Shown here: positions 45,261-53,424 of the stretch, one piece after another | Position numbering within the stretch: the stretch's first letter is position 1 | Layout of the letters: each line of letters starts with the position of its first letter | NCBI RefSeq assembly: GCF_000717915.1 | Contig: NZ_JOCX01000008.1 | Coordinates: forward strand, 186,001 to 250,000 | From: Streptomyces sp. NRRL S-244 | Lineage (GTDB): Bacteria; Actinomycetota; Actinomycetes; Streptomycetales; Streptomycetaceae | Reading direction: 5' to 3' | Length of the DNA stretch: 64,000 nt | The notes under the pieces: generated by a model | What the model was told of the DNA's origin: nothing | Database searches by the model: none | What the model saw: only the letters and a program-made list of their open reading frames with translations | Translations under genes and position numbers: made by a program

Positions 45261-45946
45261 CCGGCGGCCTCCAGGGCGTACGGGAGGGTCCCCCACGGGT
45301 GCGCGCCGGTGCCGGGGACCGCGCAGTGCACCCCGGCCCCCCGCTGCCGGGCGAGCTCGGCGGCGGGCGCGCCCGGCGGGACCGCGTACACGAGGTGGCA
45401 GAACCGCTGGGCGGGGTGGTCGGCCGTCCAGGGCGGCACCGAGGCGTCCCGGTAGGCGTCCCAGGGTCCCTCGAAAGTGACCAGCAGATCGGCGAGTTCG
45501 GCGTAGTCGGGGTGCGGGTGGACGCCGTGGTTGAGGACGACGGTACGGGCGCCCGCGGCCCGGGCGGCGATGCCGAGCCGCCCGTAGTGCGAGAGCAGCG
45601 CCGGATCGGCGGAGGCCTGGTCGAGGAAGGCCCCGTCGGCGCCGTACCAGTCGCGGTGGCGCAGCAGGTCCTGCACCACCGCGGAGTGCGGGCGCCGCCC
45701 GTAGTCGGTGTCCGTGTACCCGAGGACGGGCACCCCGGCGTCGCGCAGCCGCTGCGCCACGGCGGCGAACCGCTCGTCGGGGGCCTCGCCCGGCCCGTTG
45801 GCGGGGTTGAGGACCACGGAGTGCAGCCGGCCGGCGGAGCGGATCAGCCGCTCCCAGTCCTCGGGCCGGTCGGCGGGATGCTCGTAGAGGGGCACCAGCA
45901 GCATCAGGACCTTCTTCTTGTACGGGGTCACGTTGTACCAAGTCAC
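45257..45946 (-). CDS. Spherulin-4 family protein (GH135/Sph3-like)
   Basis: 229 residues matching the spherulation-specific family 4 barrel: LLVPLYEHP at the start, SVVLNPANGPGEAPDERFA, GYTDTDYGRR, GADGAFLDQASAD with the conserved Asp, VVLNHGVHPHPDYAELADLLVTFEGPWDAY with the conserved Glu, and HLVYAVP. Sph3 of Aspergillus (GH135) cleaves galactosaminogalactan and is needed to make it. No signal peptide is visible, so it may act inside the cell or use a non-classical route. The start is uncertain: GTG 45946, GTG 45931 and an internal ATG (MLLVPLYEHP) are possible because the region is a threefold repeat. Confidence 0.88.
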   Translation of the reverse strand: MTWYNVTPYKKKVLMLLVPLYEHPADRPEDWERLIRSAGRLHSVVLNPANGPGEAPDERFAAVAQRLRDAGVPVLGYTDTDYGRRPHSAVVQDLLRHRDWYGADGAFLDQASADPALLSHYGRLGIAARAAGARTVVLNHGVHPHPDYAELADLLVTFEGPWDAYRDASVPPWTADHPAQRFCHLVYAVPPGAPAAELARQRGAGVHCAVPGTGAHPWGTLPYALEAAG

Positions 45947-45966
45947 GTTGTACGAGGACGTTGTAC
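45930..45966. repeat. Three direct repeats ACGTTGTAC at the start of the spherulin-4 gene
   Basis: ACGTTGTAC at 45930-45938, 45945-45953 and 45958-45966, with 15- and 13-bp periods. Two copies are extended to GTCACGTTGTAC. On the minus strand they read GTACAACGTGAC and overlap the possible start codons. They could be an iteron-type operator or a local slippage product. Confidence 0.6.
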
Positions 45967-46012
45967 GCGATCAACGGGATCGGTGGGCGGCGGGATCGGC
46001 GGGTCGGCCGGG

Positions 46013-47551
46013 TCAGCGGTGGGCCGTCGCGCGGCCCAGCAGCAGGCAGACGAGCGCACCCAGTACGGCCGCGGCCGCGCCCGCCACCACCAGCTGGACC
46101 AGCCGCGGCTGCCCCAGCTCCAGCAGCAGCGCCAGGCTCTGGGCGAGCGCCGCCGAGGCGCAGACCACGGCCGCGGGCCGGACCGCCCCGAAGGACTGGA
46201 GCAGCAGCCCGGTCCACATGACGGCGCCGAGCAGCAGCAGGGTCGCGGCCCGGATCCCGGTCAGCCCGGGGGCGCCCGGCCAGAGCAGGGTGCCGGCCAG
46301 CCCGAGGGCCAGCAGCACCGCCAGGTACGCGGCGAGGCAGCGGCCCAGCGTGCCGAGCATCCGCAGCCAGAACTGCCGGGGCGAGCGGGCCGCCCGCAGC
46401 CCGGCCAGGCTCCCGCTGCGGAACCGGTGCAGCAGCCATTCGGCGGGACCCATGCTGAGGGTGAGCGCCACCGCCGAGGGGGCGGCGACGGCCTCGGCGG
46501 GACCCCCGGCGAGCACCTCCCCCAGGGCGGCGTACAGCACCAGCAGGCCGGTGCCGAGGCCGAACATCCCGTACGGCACGGAGTCCCCGATCCGGGGTCC
46601 GCGCGGGCCGTACTCCTCCTCGGCGCCCCGCAGCATCCGCCAGCGCACCGGGCCCTCGCCGGACCGGTGTCCGGCCCGGTCCCGGATCCGGCGCACCCCG
46701 GCCCGTACGCCCTCGGCCACCGGCAGCTCCCGTACGGCGAGGGTGCAGGCGGCCAGCAGGGACGCCACCAGCAGGCCCACCCGTACCCGCACGGGCAGGT
46801 CGGTGAAGAGCGCGAGCAGCGCCCCCGCGGCCATCGGGCCGAGCGCGGCGAGCAGCACCCGCTCCCGGCCGAGGACCAGCAGCACGGTGGCGGCGCCGAC
46901 GTACAGGGCCTGGCCGGCGGCGAACGCGTAGCTGAACGGCGGCCCGCCGGGCACGGTCAGCGCGGCGGCGATGCCGAGCAGGGCGCCGACGGGGGCCCCG
47001 ACGAGCAGGGTCCGCCCGGCGGCGGCCCGGTCGCCGAGGCCCAGCCAGGTGTAGGCGCGGTGGGACAGGGTCTGGTCCCACACCCAGCCGATGAGCGCCC
47101 CGGCGAGCAGGGTCAGCGTCCCGGCGGGGAGCCCGAGCCGGTCCTTGGGGCCCTCCAGCAGGGGGGCGCCGAGGACGTAGGCGAGGCCGGGCAGCGCGAA
47201 GACGAACCCGCGCAGCAGGCAGGCGGTGAGGGAGACCTTCCAGGGGTCGGGGACGTGTGCGGGCTCCGGGAAGGCACGGGGCACGCGGTCGTAGAGCTCC
47301 TCGGCGAGGCCGAAGGAGTCGTGGCGGCCGTAGGTGAGCCGGATGTGCTCGTCGGTCATCCCGTCGGATTCGAGGACGGCGGCGATCTCGTCGGGGTGGA
47401 CGGCCGCTGCGATCAACCCGTCGAGGCGCTCGGCGAGTTGGTCCATGGGGTCGCCGGCCGGGCCGGGGTCCCCCGGCCCGGTGCGGCGGGGCCGGGGGAT
47501 GGCGGGGAGGGTGTCCCCGCCGGGGACGCGCAGCCAGAGGGATCCGCTCAC
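46013..47551 (-). CDS. Polytopic membrane protein of the polysaccharide cluster (PelG-like role)
   Basis: 512 residues. An 85-residue soluble N-terminus (DQLAERLDGLIAAAVHPDEIAAVLESDGMTDEHI looks like a short helical domain) precedes about 12 transmembrane helices (from VSLTACLLRGFVFALPGLAYVL at about 108 to LVQLVVAGAAAAVLGALVCLLLG near the end). It overlaps the PelF-like gene by 4 bp (GTGA), so the two products are made together. PelF-type transferases need a 12-helix partner (PelG) to export the growing chain, and I infer that role here. Sequence similarity to PelG is not obvious, so treat it as an analogue. Confidence 0.82.
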   Translation of the reverse strand: MSGSLWLRVPGGDTLPAIPRPRRTGPGDPGPAGDPMDQLAERLDGLIAAAVHPDEIAAVLESDGMTDEHIRLTYGRHDSFGLAEELYDRVPRAFPEPAHVPDPWKVSLTACLLRGFVFALPGLAYVLGAPLLEGPKDRLGLPAGTLTLLAGALIGWVWDQTLSHRAYTWLGLGDRAAAGRTLLVGAPVGALLGIAAALTVPGGPPFSYAFAAGQALYVGAATVLLVLGRERVLLAALGPMAAGALLALFTDLPVRVRVGLLVASLLAACTLAVRELPVAEGVRAGVRRIRDRAGHRSGEGPVRWRMLRGAEEEYGPRGPRIGDSVPYGMFGLGTGLLVLYAALGEVLAGGPAEAVAAPSAVALTLSMGPAEWLLHRFRSGSLAGLRAARSPRQFWLRMLGTLGRCLAAYLAVLLALGLAGTLLWPGAPGLTGIRAATLLLLGAVMWTGLLLQSFGAVRPAAVVCASAALAQSLALLLELGQPRLVQLVVAGAAAAVLGALVCLLLGRATAHR

Positions 47552-49089
47552 CACAGGCTCCCGTCGGCGGCGAGTTCGCGGTACCAGGGGTCGGCGAGCC
47601 GCTGCGTCCAGTCGCCGCCCGCTCGGACGGGCACGACGGGCTGGCCGGCGAGTTCGCGGTAGATGTGCCGGAAGCCGTCCACGGACTGGTGGAGCGTGAA
47701 CTTCTCGACGACCCGTTTGCGGGAGCGCCGGCCCAGTTCGGCCCGGCGTTCGTCGTCGCGGAGCAGGGCGAGGGTGGCGCGGGCCATGGTCTCCGGTTCG
47801 CGCGGCGGGACCACGAGCCCGGTGTCGCCGACGGCCTCCCGCACCCCGCCGACGTCGGTGGAGACGGTGGTCCGGCCGCAGGACATGGCCTCGATGATGC
47901 TGAAGGGGAAGCCCTCGCTGATGCTGGAGAGCATGACGATGCTGCCCGCCGCGTAGGCCTGCGCGACCTGCTCGATGCGGCCCTCGTACGAGATCCCGTC
48001 GGCCACGCCGAGTTCGGCGCCGAGTTCCTCCAGGCGCAGCTTGTACTCCTCGCAGCCGGCCGGGACCGGGCCGAACAGGCGCAGCCGCAGGGCGGGCAGC
48101 TCCTCGCGCATGAACGCGTAGGCCCGGATGAGGGTTTCGAGGTCCTTGATCGGGTCGATGCGCCCGCACCAGCTGAGGGTGGGCACCTCCGGCTCGGGTC
48201 CTGCGTCGGGGAAGGCGTACGGGTCGACGCCGTTGTAGACCGTGCGGATGCGGTCGGGGGCGGCGCCGCCGCGCTCCTCCCAGCGGCGGTTGTACTGGTT
48301 GCACGGGGTGATGAGGTCGGCCTGCCGGTAGCCCTCGGTGTTGAGCTCCCGGTAGAAGCCGAGCAGCAGCGCCTTGACGGGCCAGCGCTGCTCGGCGGTG
48401 CGGTAGCCGAGGTAGCGCTCGCGCAGGTAGATGCCGTGCTCGGTGAGGAGGAAGGGCACCTTGTCGAGGTACTTGGCGGCCAGGGCCGGGAGGGTGGCGA
48501 GCCCGCTGCTGACCGAGTGCGCGACGCTGTCGGGCGGGATCCGTACGGACAGCGGCCGCAGCGCGTGCTCGATCAGGTCGGTGGCGGTGAGCGCGTCGTG
48601 GATGGTGGGCTCGGCCGCGGCGGTGGGCAGGCCCGGCCGGGTCCACACGTTCATCAGCAGGCGCAGGACCGTTTCGGAACGCAGGGCCGCGGCGAGGCGG
48701 CCGGCCCGGGCGAGGACGGCGAGTTCGTGCAGGGCTTCGGAGAAGCCGCCGTGGGTGGGGGCACCCCCAGCGGTGGCCGGGGGAGGATCGAGCAGGGAGA
48801 GCAGGAAGGTTTCGTACGTTGCCGTGAACCGGCGGTGCGCCTTGCCCCGCAGGGCCGAGCGGCGGCCGCGGCCGGGCACCGGTCCCCAGAGCGGGACGGC
48901 AGTGTGCCGGTAGACGTTGCGGGGCAGCTCCCACGTGACCGGCTCGCGTCCGGAGCCGGTCAGGGCTATGACGTTGAAGTCGACCTCCGGCATCCCGCGT
49001 ACCAGCTGGTCGCACCAGGTGCTGACTCCCCCGTGGACGTGCGGATAGGTGCCTTCGGTGAGCATGGTGACGTGACGCCCATGGCTCAT
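47548..49089 (-). CDS. pelF: PelF-type GT4 glycosyltransferase
   Basis: 513 residues. The N-terminal DUF3492 hallmark is TEGTYPHVHGGVSTWCDQLV (11-30). The C-terminal GT4 half has WCGRIDPIKDLETLI (nucleotide-sugar binding) and SEGFPFSIIEAM with the E-x7-E motif. In Pseudomonas, PelF polymerises Pel polysaccharide from UDP-GalNAc/UDP-GlcNAc; the Aspergillus Gtb3 protein carries the same domain. Residues about 101-115 (DPPPATAGGAPTHGG) come from an in-frame REP-like insert at 48753-48786. Coupled to the membrane protein gene downstream. Confidence 0.92.
   Translation of the reverse strand: MSHGRHVTMLTEGTYPHVHGGVSTWCDQLVRGMPEVDFNVIALTGSGREPVTWELPRNVYRHTAVPLWGPVPGRGRRSALRGKAHRRFTATYETFLLSLLDPPPATAGGAPTHGGFSEALHELAVLARAGRLAAALRSETVLRLLMNVWTRPGLPTAAAEPTIHDALTATDLIEHALRPLSVRIPPDSVAHSVSSGLATLPALAAKYLDKVPFLLTEHGIYLRERYLGYRTAEQRWPVKALLLGFYRELNTEGYRQADLITPCNQYNRRWEERGGAAPDRIRTVYNGVDPYAFPDAGPEPEVPTLSWCGRIDPIKDLETLIRAYAFMREELPALRLRLFGPVPAGCEEYKLRLEELGAELGVADGISYEGRIEQVAQAYAAGSIVMLSSISEGFPFSIIEAMSCGRTTVSTDVGGVREAVGDTGLVVPPREPETMARATLALLRDDERRAELGRRSRKRVVEKFTLHQSVDGFRHIYRELAGQPVVPVRAGGDWTQRLADPWYRELAADGSLW
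48753..48786. repeat. REP-like palindromic element inside the pelF-type gene
   Basis: GGGTGGGGGCACCCCCAGCG then GTGGCCGGGGGAGG: the same plan as 38445-38476 (a G-tract, a short palindrome, then GGGGGAGG). It is in frame in the coding sequence and adds a Pro/Gly/Ala loop to the protein. Confidence 0.55.
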
Positions 49090-49110
49090 GTGCTGTGTCC
49101 CCCCAGGACG

Positions 49111-49145
49111 GAAAAGGGGCCGGCGCCCGTGTGCGGAGCGCCGGC
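49111..49145 (-). terminator. Internal terminator between the deacetylase and pelF-type genes
   Basis: GCCGGCGC/GCGCCGGC, perfect 8-bp stem with an 11-nt loop, followed on the minus strand by CCCCTTTT. The T-tract is rare in this genome. It could reduce read-through, giving more of the first gene's product than of the rest. Confidence 0.6.
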
Positions 49146-49180
49146 GCTGGGTGGTACCCGGTGGCGAAGCCGGACAGTGG

Positions 49181-51208
49181 TCAGCTGGGCAGCTTGAGGG
49201 TGACCGCGCTCTGCAGCAGCTCGGGCGCGGTCCACGCCGAGCGGCTGCCCGCGTAGGCGGTGCCGAAGTCGGCGGTGCCCAGCAGGAGCTGCTTCTTGGT
49301 GCCCGTGGGCGCGGTCACCGGGGCGACGACTCCGGAGGGCGCCTTGACGGTGACGTCCTTGCCGATGCGGTAGGCGGTCACCTGGTTGTTGGCGACGGCC
49401 TTGTCCCAGGCGGCCCGGCGGCTGAGCTCGACGCCGGTGTCCTTCATGCTCTGGTTCACGATCGGGGCGCTGGGCGCGTAGAGCGCGCGGTAGGTGTCGA
49501 GGACCTGGTTGAGCACCGGGTAGAGGGTGCGGTCCTCGGCGAGGTTGGACTGGTGGACGTAGTGCGGGCGCGGGTCGTTGGCCAGCACGTGGCGCAGGGC
49601 GGTCCGTGCCTCGGCGGGGACGATGTAGTCCAGGTAGCCGGTGCTCGTGTTGAGCGGGGCCGGGAGGCAGGTGGAGGTCCCGGGGTTGTCCTCGCAGACC
49701 CCGCTGCCGCCGTTGGCGCGGCTGGTGTAGATCCAGTTGTACTCGTCGGCCATCTCCGCGTTGGTGCCCGTGTTGTAGTACACGTTCATCGGGTAGCGGG
49801 GGACGGTCAGGGCGGCGCCCACGGCGCGCTGCGCGGGTTCGCGCGAGCTGTCGCTGCCCGCCCACTTGACCCCGTTGTCGGCGAGCGCGCCCGCCAGGTT
49901 GGGGTTGTCCTGGGCCTGCTGCGGCAGGGTCTTGAGGCCGGAGTGCTCGCCGGTGACGAGCTCGGTGCGGTCGGTGGTGATGCCCTTGGCGGCGGCCCAG
50001 TTGTTGTTGTCGCGGATCTGGGCGGAGATGTCGGCCCGGCTCATCCAGTTGACGGCGCCCGCGGCGTTCTTCGTACAGGTCCACGGGACGGTGGCGGTGT
50101 CCTGGACGCAGCCGAGGAAGGGGTGCGTGTACGTGTGGTTCATCCAGCGGTACTTGGCCCGGTCGGCGACGAGCTGGGCGGTGAGGGCGTCGGTGCCGCC
50201 GTTCTCGGTCTTCCACTCCTCGCCGGCGCCGGCGTTGAAGAGGAGGTCGAGTTTGAAGTTCTTGCTCGTCTGCCACTGCGCCGCGTACTGGGCGTCGGCG
50301 GCGGTCATCCGGATGGTGCTCTCCTTGCCCTCGCCGCCCGCGCAGGCGTAGTCGCCGGGCGTGCAGTTGAGCTCCTTGCTCCACCGGGCGTCCGGGGCGA
50401 AGACGTCGTCGACGTGGACCGCGAAGTAGTTGCGCTCCTGGCCGAGGTGGATCCCCTGGGTGAGCCAGTCGACGATGCCGCGGGCCAGCAGCCGGAACTG
50501 CTGCTGGTACTGGTTGTAGCCGAAGGTGACGACCAGTTCGCTGCGCCCGTCGTGGGCGTACTCGCCGACGAGCGAGGCCCGTCCGCCGGCTACGGGCGCG
50601 TCGAGGTAGCTGGTGTAGCCGGCCCGCGGCTTGCCCATGAACCCGTAGCTCTCGGGGACCAGGGCGGAGTTGTCCTCGAAGGCGACCTGGCCGCCGAGGT
50701 AGTTGAAGGGGCCCGCCTTGCCGGCGGCGGTGACGGCGGCCTGCGTGCCGTCGAGCTGCCCGCTGTAGCCTCCGTTGTCGGTGTACTCCAGGCCGACGCC
50801 CGGGTGGGCCCAGGTGTACGCGTCGACCTGGCGGATGCCGTACGTCGTCTCGTACGCGCTGAGCGCGGCCATCTCGGCCGAGCCCTCGCCGAACGGGTTC
50901 TCGTTCGGCAGCACGACGCCCTGGTACTTGGCGCGCGGCCGGCCGTCGACGGTGTCGCTGAGGAACCCGGCGTTGATCACCGGGCGTCCGGCGCTGCCCA
51001 GGGCAACCCTGGTGAAGGGGACTCCGGTGTCCCGGAGCTCCGCGGTGATGGCCTCGACCGAGCTGCCGCCGTCGTCGACGACCAGCACCTTCAGGTCGAT
51101 GCGCGGTGTCACGGCCGCGTGCGCGGACGCGGCGGGCAGTGCCACGGACATCAGCGCTGCCACCCCCATTGCGGCGGCAGCCCTGTTCATCCGGTTCTTG
51201 TTGACCAT
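49181..51208 (-). CDS. Secreted Agd3-like polysaccharide deacetylase (CE18-type)
   Basis: 675 residues with an N-terminal signal peptide (to about SAHAA, residue 31). A beta-rich domain (about 36-110; RIDLKVLVVDDGGSSVEAI) is followed by a deacetylase barrel with NYFAVHVDDVF (D267/D268 area, the metal-binding Asp), MNHTYTHPFLGC (H-x3-H, about 358-362) and TGEHSGL. This layout fits Agd3, which removes acetyl groups from GalNAc in galactosaminogalactan. The metal trio (Asp, His, His) is that of CE4-like enzymes. The start ATG 51206-51208 has GAAAGG upstream. First gene of the cluster, divergent from pepA. Confidence 0.82.
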   Translation of the reverse strand: MVNKNRMNRAAAAMGVAALMSVALPAASAHAAVTPRIDLKVLVVDDGGSSVEAITAELRDTGVPFTRVALGSAGRPVINAGFLSDTVDGRPRAKYQGVVLPNENPFGEGSAEMAALSAYETTYGIRQVDAYTWAHPGVGLEYTDNGGYSGQLDGTQAAVTAAGKAGPFNYLGGQVAFEDNSALVPESYGFMGKPRAGYTSYLDAPVAGGRASLVGEYAHDGRSELVVTFGYNQYQQQFRLLARGIVDWLTQGIHLGQERNYFAVHVDDVFAPDARWSKELNCTPGDYACAGGEGKESTIRMTAADAQYAAQWQTSKNFKLDLLFNAGAGEEWKTENGGTDALTAQLVADRAKYRWMNHTYTHPFLGCVQDTATVPWTCTKNAAGAVNWMSRADISAQIRDNNNWAAAKGITTDRTELVTGEHSGLKTLPQQAQDNPNLAGALADNGVKWAGSDSSREPAQRAVGAALTVPRYPMNVYYNTGTNAEMADEYNWIYTSRANGGSGVCEDNPGTSTCLPAPLNTSTGYLDYIVPAEARTALRHVLANDPRPHYVHQSNLAEDRTLYPVLNQVLDTYRALYAPSAPIVNQSMKDTGVELSRRAAWDKAVANNQVTAYRIGKDVTVKAPSGVVAPVTAPTGTKKQLLLGTADFGTAYAGSRSAWTAPELLQSAVTLKLPS

Positions 51209-51554
51209 TTCGGCCTTTCCCCCCGCAGGCATCACTCGACTACGGCCCTATGGCGGTCGGCCGGGCCGAGGAGGCTCTGTGGAAATCATGCAAAGGGACC
51301 CCGCGTCCCCTTGCGAGAGTGGGTCGAGTCTCTCGGACCTCGTCAGGTCTAAGGGGCAAACCTGGTGCGGAAACCACGGATGGGTGAATCTCCCGGCGTC
51401 TTGATCGAACAACTTGCCAAACCTTCGAGTGCCGTGCGGACGAGCCGGTACGCGTAGGCTCATTTCTGGCGGCCGTCGGGCCGGAATACGATCGCTGCGG
51501 ATGGCCGGCCACCCACTCGGCCCACAACACAAACGGAAGCGAGACTTCACCACC
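51209..51554. promoter_or_regulatory. Intergenic region: deacetylase cluster and pepA promoters
   Basis: A 346-bp region without a gene. It holds an inverted repeat GCAAAGGGAC / GTCCCCTTGC (one mismatch, 51290-51314) and a further AT-richer stretch (51405-51430). A GGGGCAAACC / GGAAACC patch at 51353-51373 recalls c-di-GMP riboswitch elements, but the rest of that motif is missing. Both promoters must lie here. Confidence 0.35.
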
Positions 51555-53114
51555 GTGACTGCTCTGACTCTCAGCACTGCCGGCGCGGCGACGCTGCGCG
51601 CCGACGCCCTCGTGGTCGGCGTGGCGAAGGGCCCCAAGGGCCCGGTCGTCGCCGCGGGCGCCGAGGCCGTGGACAAGGCGTACGACGGAAAGCTCGCCGC
51701 CGTGCTCGACGCGCTCGGTGCCTCGGGCGCCGAAGGCGAGACCACCAAGCTGCCGGCGCCGGACGGCCTGAAGGTCCCGGTCGTGCTGGCGGTCGGACTC
51801 GGCCCCGTCCCCGAGAAGGACGAGTCGTTCGACGAGGAGGCCCTGCGCCGCGCCGCCGGCGCCGCCGCCCGTGCGCTGCACGGCACCAAGAAGGCCGCCT
51901 TCGCCCTCCCGCTGGAGGACGCCTCCGCCGTCACGGCCGTCGCCGAGGGCGCGCTGCTGGGCGCGTACGCCTTCACCGCCTACCAGGGCGGCGAGAAGAA
52001 GGCCGGCAAGGGCGGCAAAGACGCCAAGGGCACGGACAAGAACGGCGGCCCGAAGCAGCCGCTCGCCGAGGTGGTCCTGCTGGGTGCCAAGCCCCGCGAC
52101 AAGGAGCACAAGGCCGCCGTCGAGCGCGCCTCGGTCGTCGCGACCGAGGTCAACATCGCCCGCGACCTGATCAACACCCCGCCGAACGACCTCACCCCCG
52201 AGGCCTTCGCCGCCGTCGCGTCCGCGACCGCCAAGGAGCACGGGATCAAGGTCCAGGTCCTGGACGAGAAGGCGCTGACCAAGGGCGGCTTCGGCGGGAT
52301 CATGGGCGTCGGCAAGGGCTCCGAGAACCCGCCGCGCCTGGTGAAGATCGCCTACACCCACCCCGACGCGGAGAAGCACCTCGCCTTCGTCGGCAAGGGC
52401 ATCACCTACGACTCGGGCGGCATCTCCCTGAAGCCGGCCGGCCACAACGAGACGATGAAGTGCGACATGTCCGGCGCCGCCGCCGTGTTCACCTCCGTCG
52501 TGGCCGTGGCCAAGCTGGGCCTCCGGGTCAACGTCACCGGCTGGCTCGCGCTCGCCGAGAACATGCCGTCGGGTTCCGCCACGCGCCCCGGCGACGTGCT
52601 GCGCATGTACAGCGGCAAGACCGTCGAGGTCCTGAACACCGACGCCGAGGGCCGCCTGGTCCTGGGCGACGCCCTGACCAAGGCCTCCGAGGAGAACCCG
52701 GACGCGATCGTCGACGTCGCCACCCTGACCGGTGCGATGGTGCTGGCGCTGGGCAACCGGACCTTCGGCATCATGGCCAACGACGACGCCTTCCGCACCT
52801 CGATCCACGAGATCGCCGAGGAGGTCGGCGAGGCCTCCTGGCCGATGCCGCTCCCCGCCGACCTGCGCAAGGGCATGGACTCCCCCACCGCGGACATCGC
52901 GAACATGGGCGAGCGCATGGGCGGCGGCCTGGTGGCCGGCCTCTTCCTCCAGGAGTTCGTGGGCGAGGGCATCACCTGGGCGCACCTCGACATCGCGGGC
53001 CCGGCCTTCCACGAGGGCGCCCCGTACGGCTACACCCCCAAGGGCGGCACCGGCTCGGCCGTGCGCACCCTGGTGCGGCTGGCCGAGCGTACGGCCACCG
53101 GCGACCTGGGCTGA
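51555..53114 (+). CDS. pepA: Leucyl aminopeptidase PepA (M17 family)
   Basis: Cytosolic two-metal aminopeptidase of 519 residues. The N-terminal domain (1-195) is variable and contains a Lys/Gly-rich insertion (KKAGKGGKDAKGTDKNGG). The M17 catalytic domain has VGKGITYDSGGISLKP, MKCDMSGAAAV and the signature NTDAEGRLVLGDAL with the metal-binding acids. The GTG at 51555 (VTALTLSTAGAA) matches Streptomyces relatives, though the SD (GGAAGCGAG) is unusually far from it. Alone, followed by a 14-bp-stem terminator. Confidence 0.95.
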   Translation: MTALTLSTAGAATLRADALVVGVAKGPKGPVVAAGAEAVDKAYDGKLAAVLDALGASGAEGETTKLPAPDGLKVPVVLAVGLGPVPEKDESFDEEALRRAAGAAARALHGTKKAAFALPLEDASAVTAVAEGALLGAYAFTAYQGGEKKAGKGGKDAKGTDKNGGPKQPLAEVVLLGAKPRDKEHKAAVERASVVATEVNIARDLINTPPNDLTPEAFAAVASATAKEHGIKVQVLDEKALTKGGFGGIMGVGKGSENPPRLVKIAYTHPDAEKHLAFVGKGITYDSGGISLKPAGHNETMKCDMSGAAAVFTSVVAVAKLGLRVNVTGWLALAENMPSGSATRPGDVLRMYSGKTVEVLNTDAEGRLVLGDALTKASEENPDAIVDVATLTGAMVLALGNRTFGIMANDDAFRTSIHEIAEEVGEASWPMPLPADLRKGMDSPTADIANMGERMGGGLVAGLFLQEFVGEGITWAHLDIAGPAFHEGAPYGYTPKGGTGSAVRTLVRLAERTATGDLG

Positions 53115-53154
53115 CCCAGCCCCGGCAGGCCCCGCAGCGCCGTCTGTGACATGT

Positions 53155-53190
53155 CTCAAGCCTTGATCGCGCACTGGATCAAGGCTTGAG
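53155..53190 (+). terminator. Terminator of pepA
   Basis: CTCAAGCCTTGATC / GATCAAGGCTTGAG, perfect 14-bp stem with an 8-nt loop. The remaining bases to 53424 hold the lpd promoter; the 76-residue frame in this stretch is not convincing. Confidence 0.88.
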
Positions 53191-53424
53191 GCATGTTCAC
53201 TGACAACGAAATCCGTAGGTTTCTACGCACTGGTAACCCTTACTTCGGGCAGAACGACCTGCCACATCCTGGGCCCGGCGTCCCGCGTTCCCCCGACAAA
53301 TGCGAAGATGGGTTCTCGGCAGGACAGGGCCCCCACCACAGGGCCGAACAACTAGCGGCCGATTACCAGCCGCCGCCCGGTCACAGAGGACCGGTGCCCG
53401 GCGCACATGCATGGAGGACGTGAC

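Noticed and set aside
49181..51208. Reading the secreted gene as an unknown 'lipoprotein'
   Set aside because: The DD and H-x3-H motifs and the cluster partners fit an Agd3-like deacetylase better, and there is no lipobox.
51353..51373. GGGGCAAACC ... GGAAACC, recalling c-di-GMP (GEMM) riboswitches
   Set aside because: The downstream GGGACGCAAAGCC block and the second receptor stem are absent.
53193..53423. 76-residue frame between pepA and lpd
   Set aside because: It directly follows a terminator and has no SD; the sequence reads as lpd promoter DNA.
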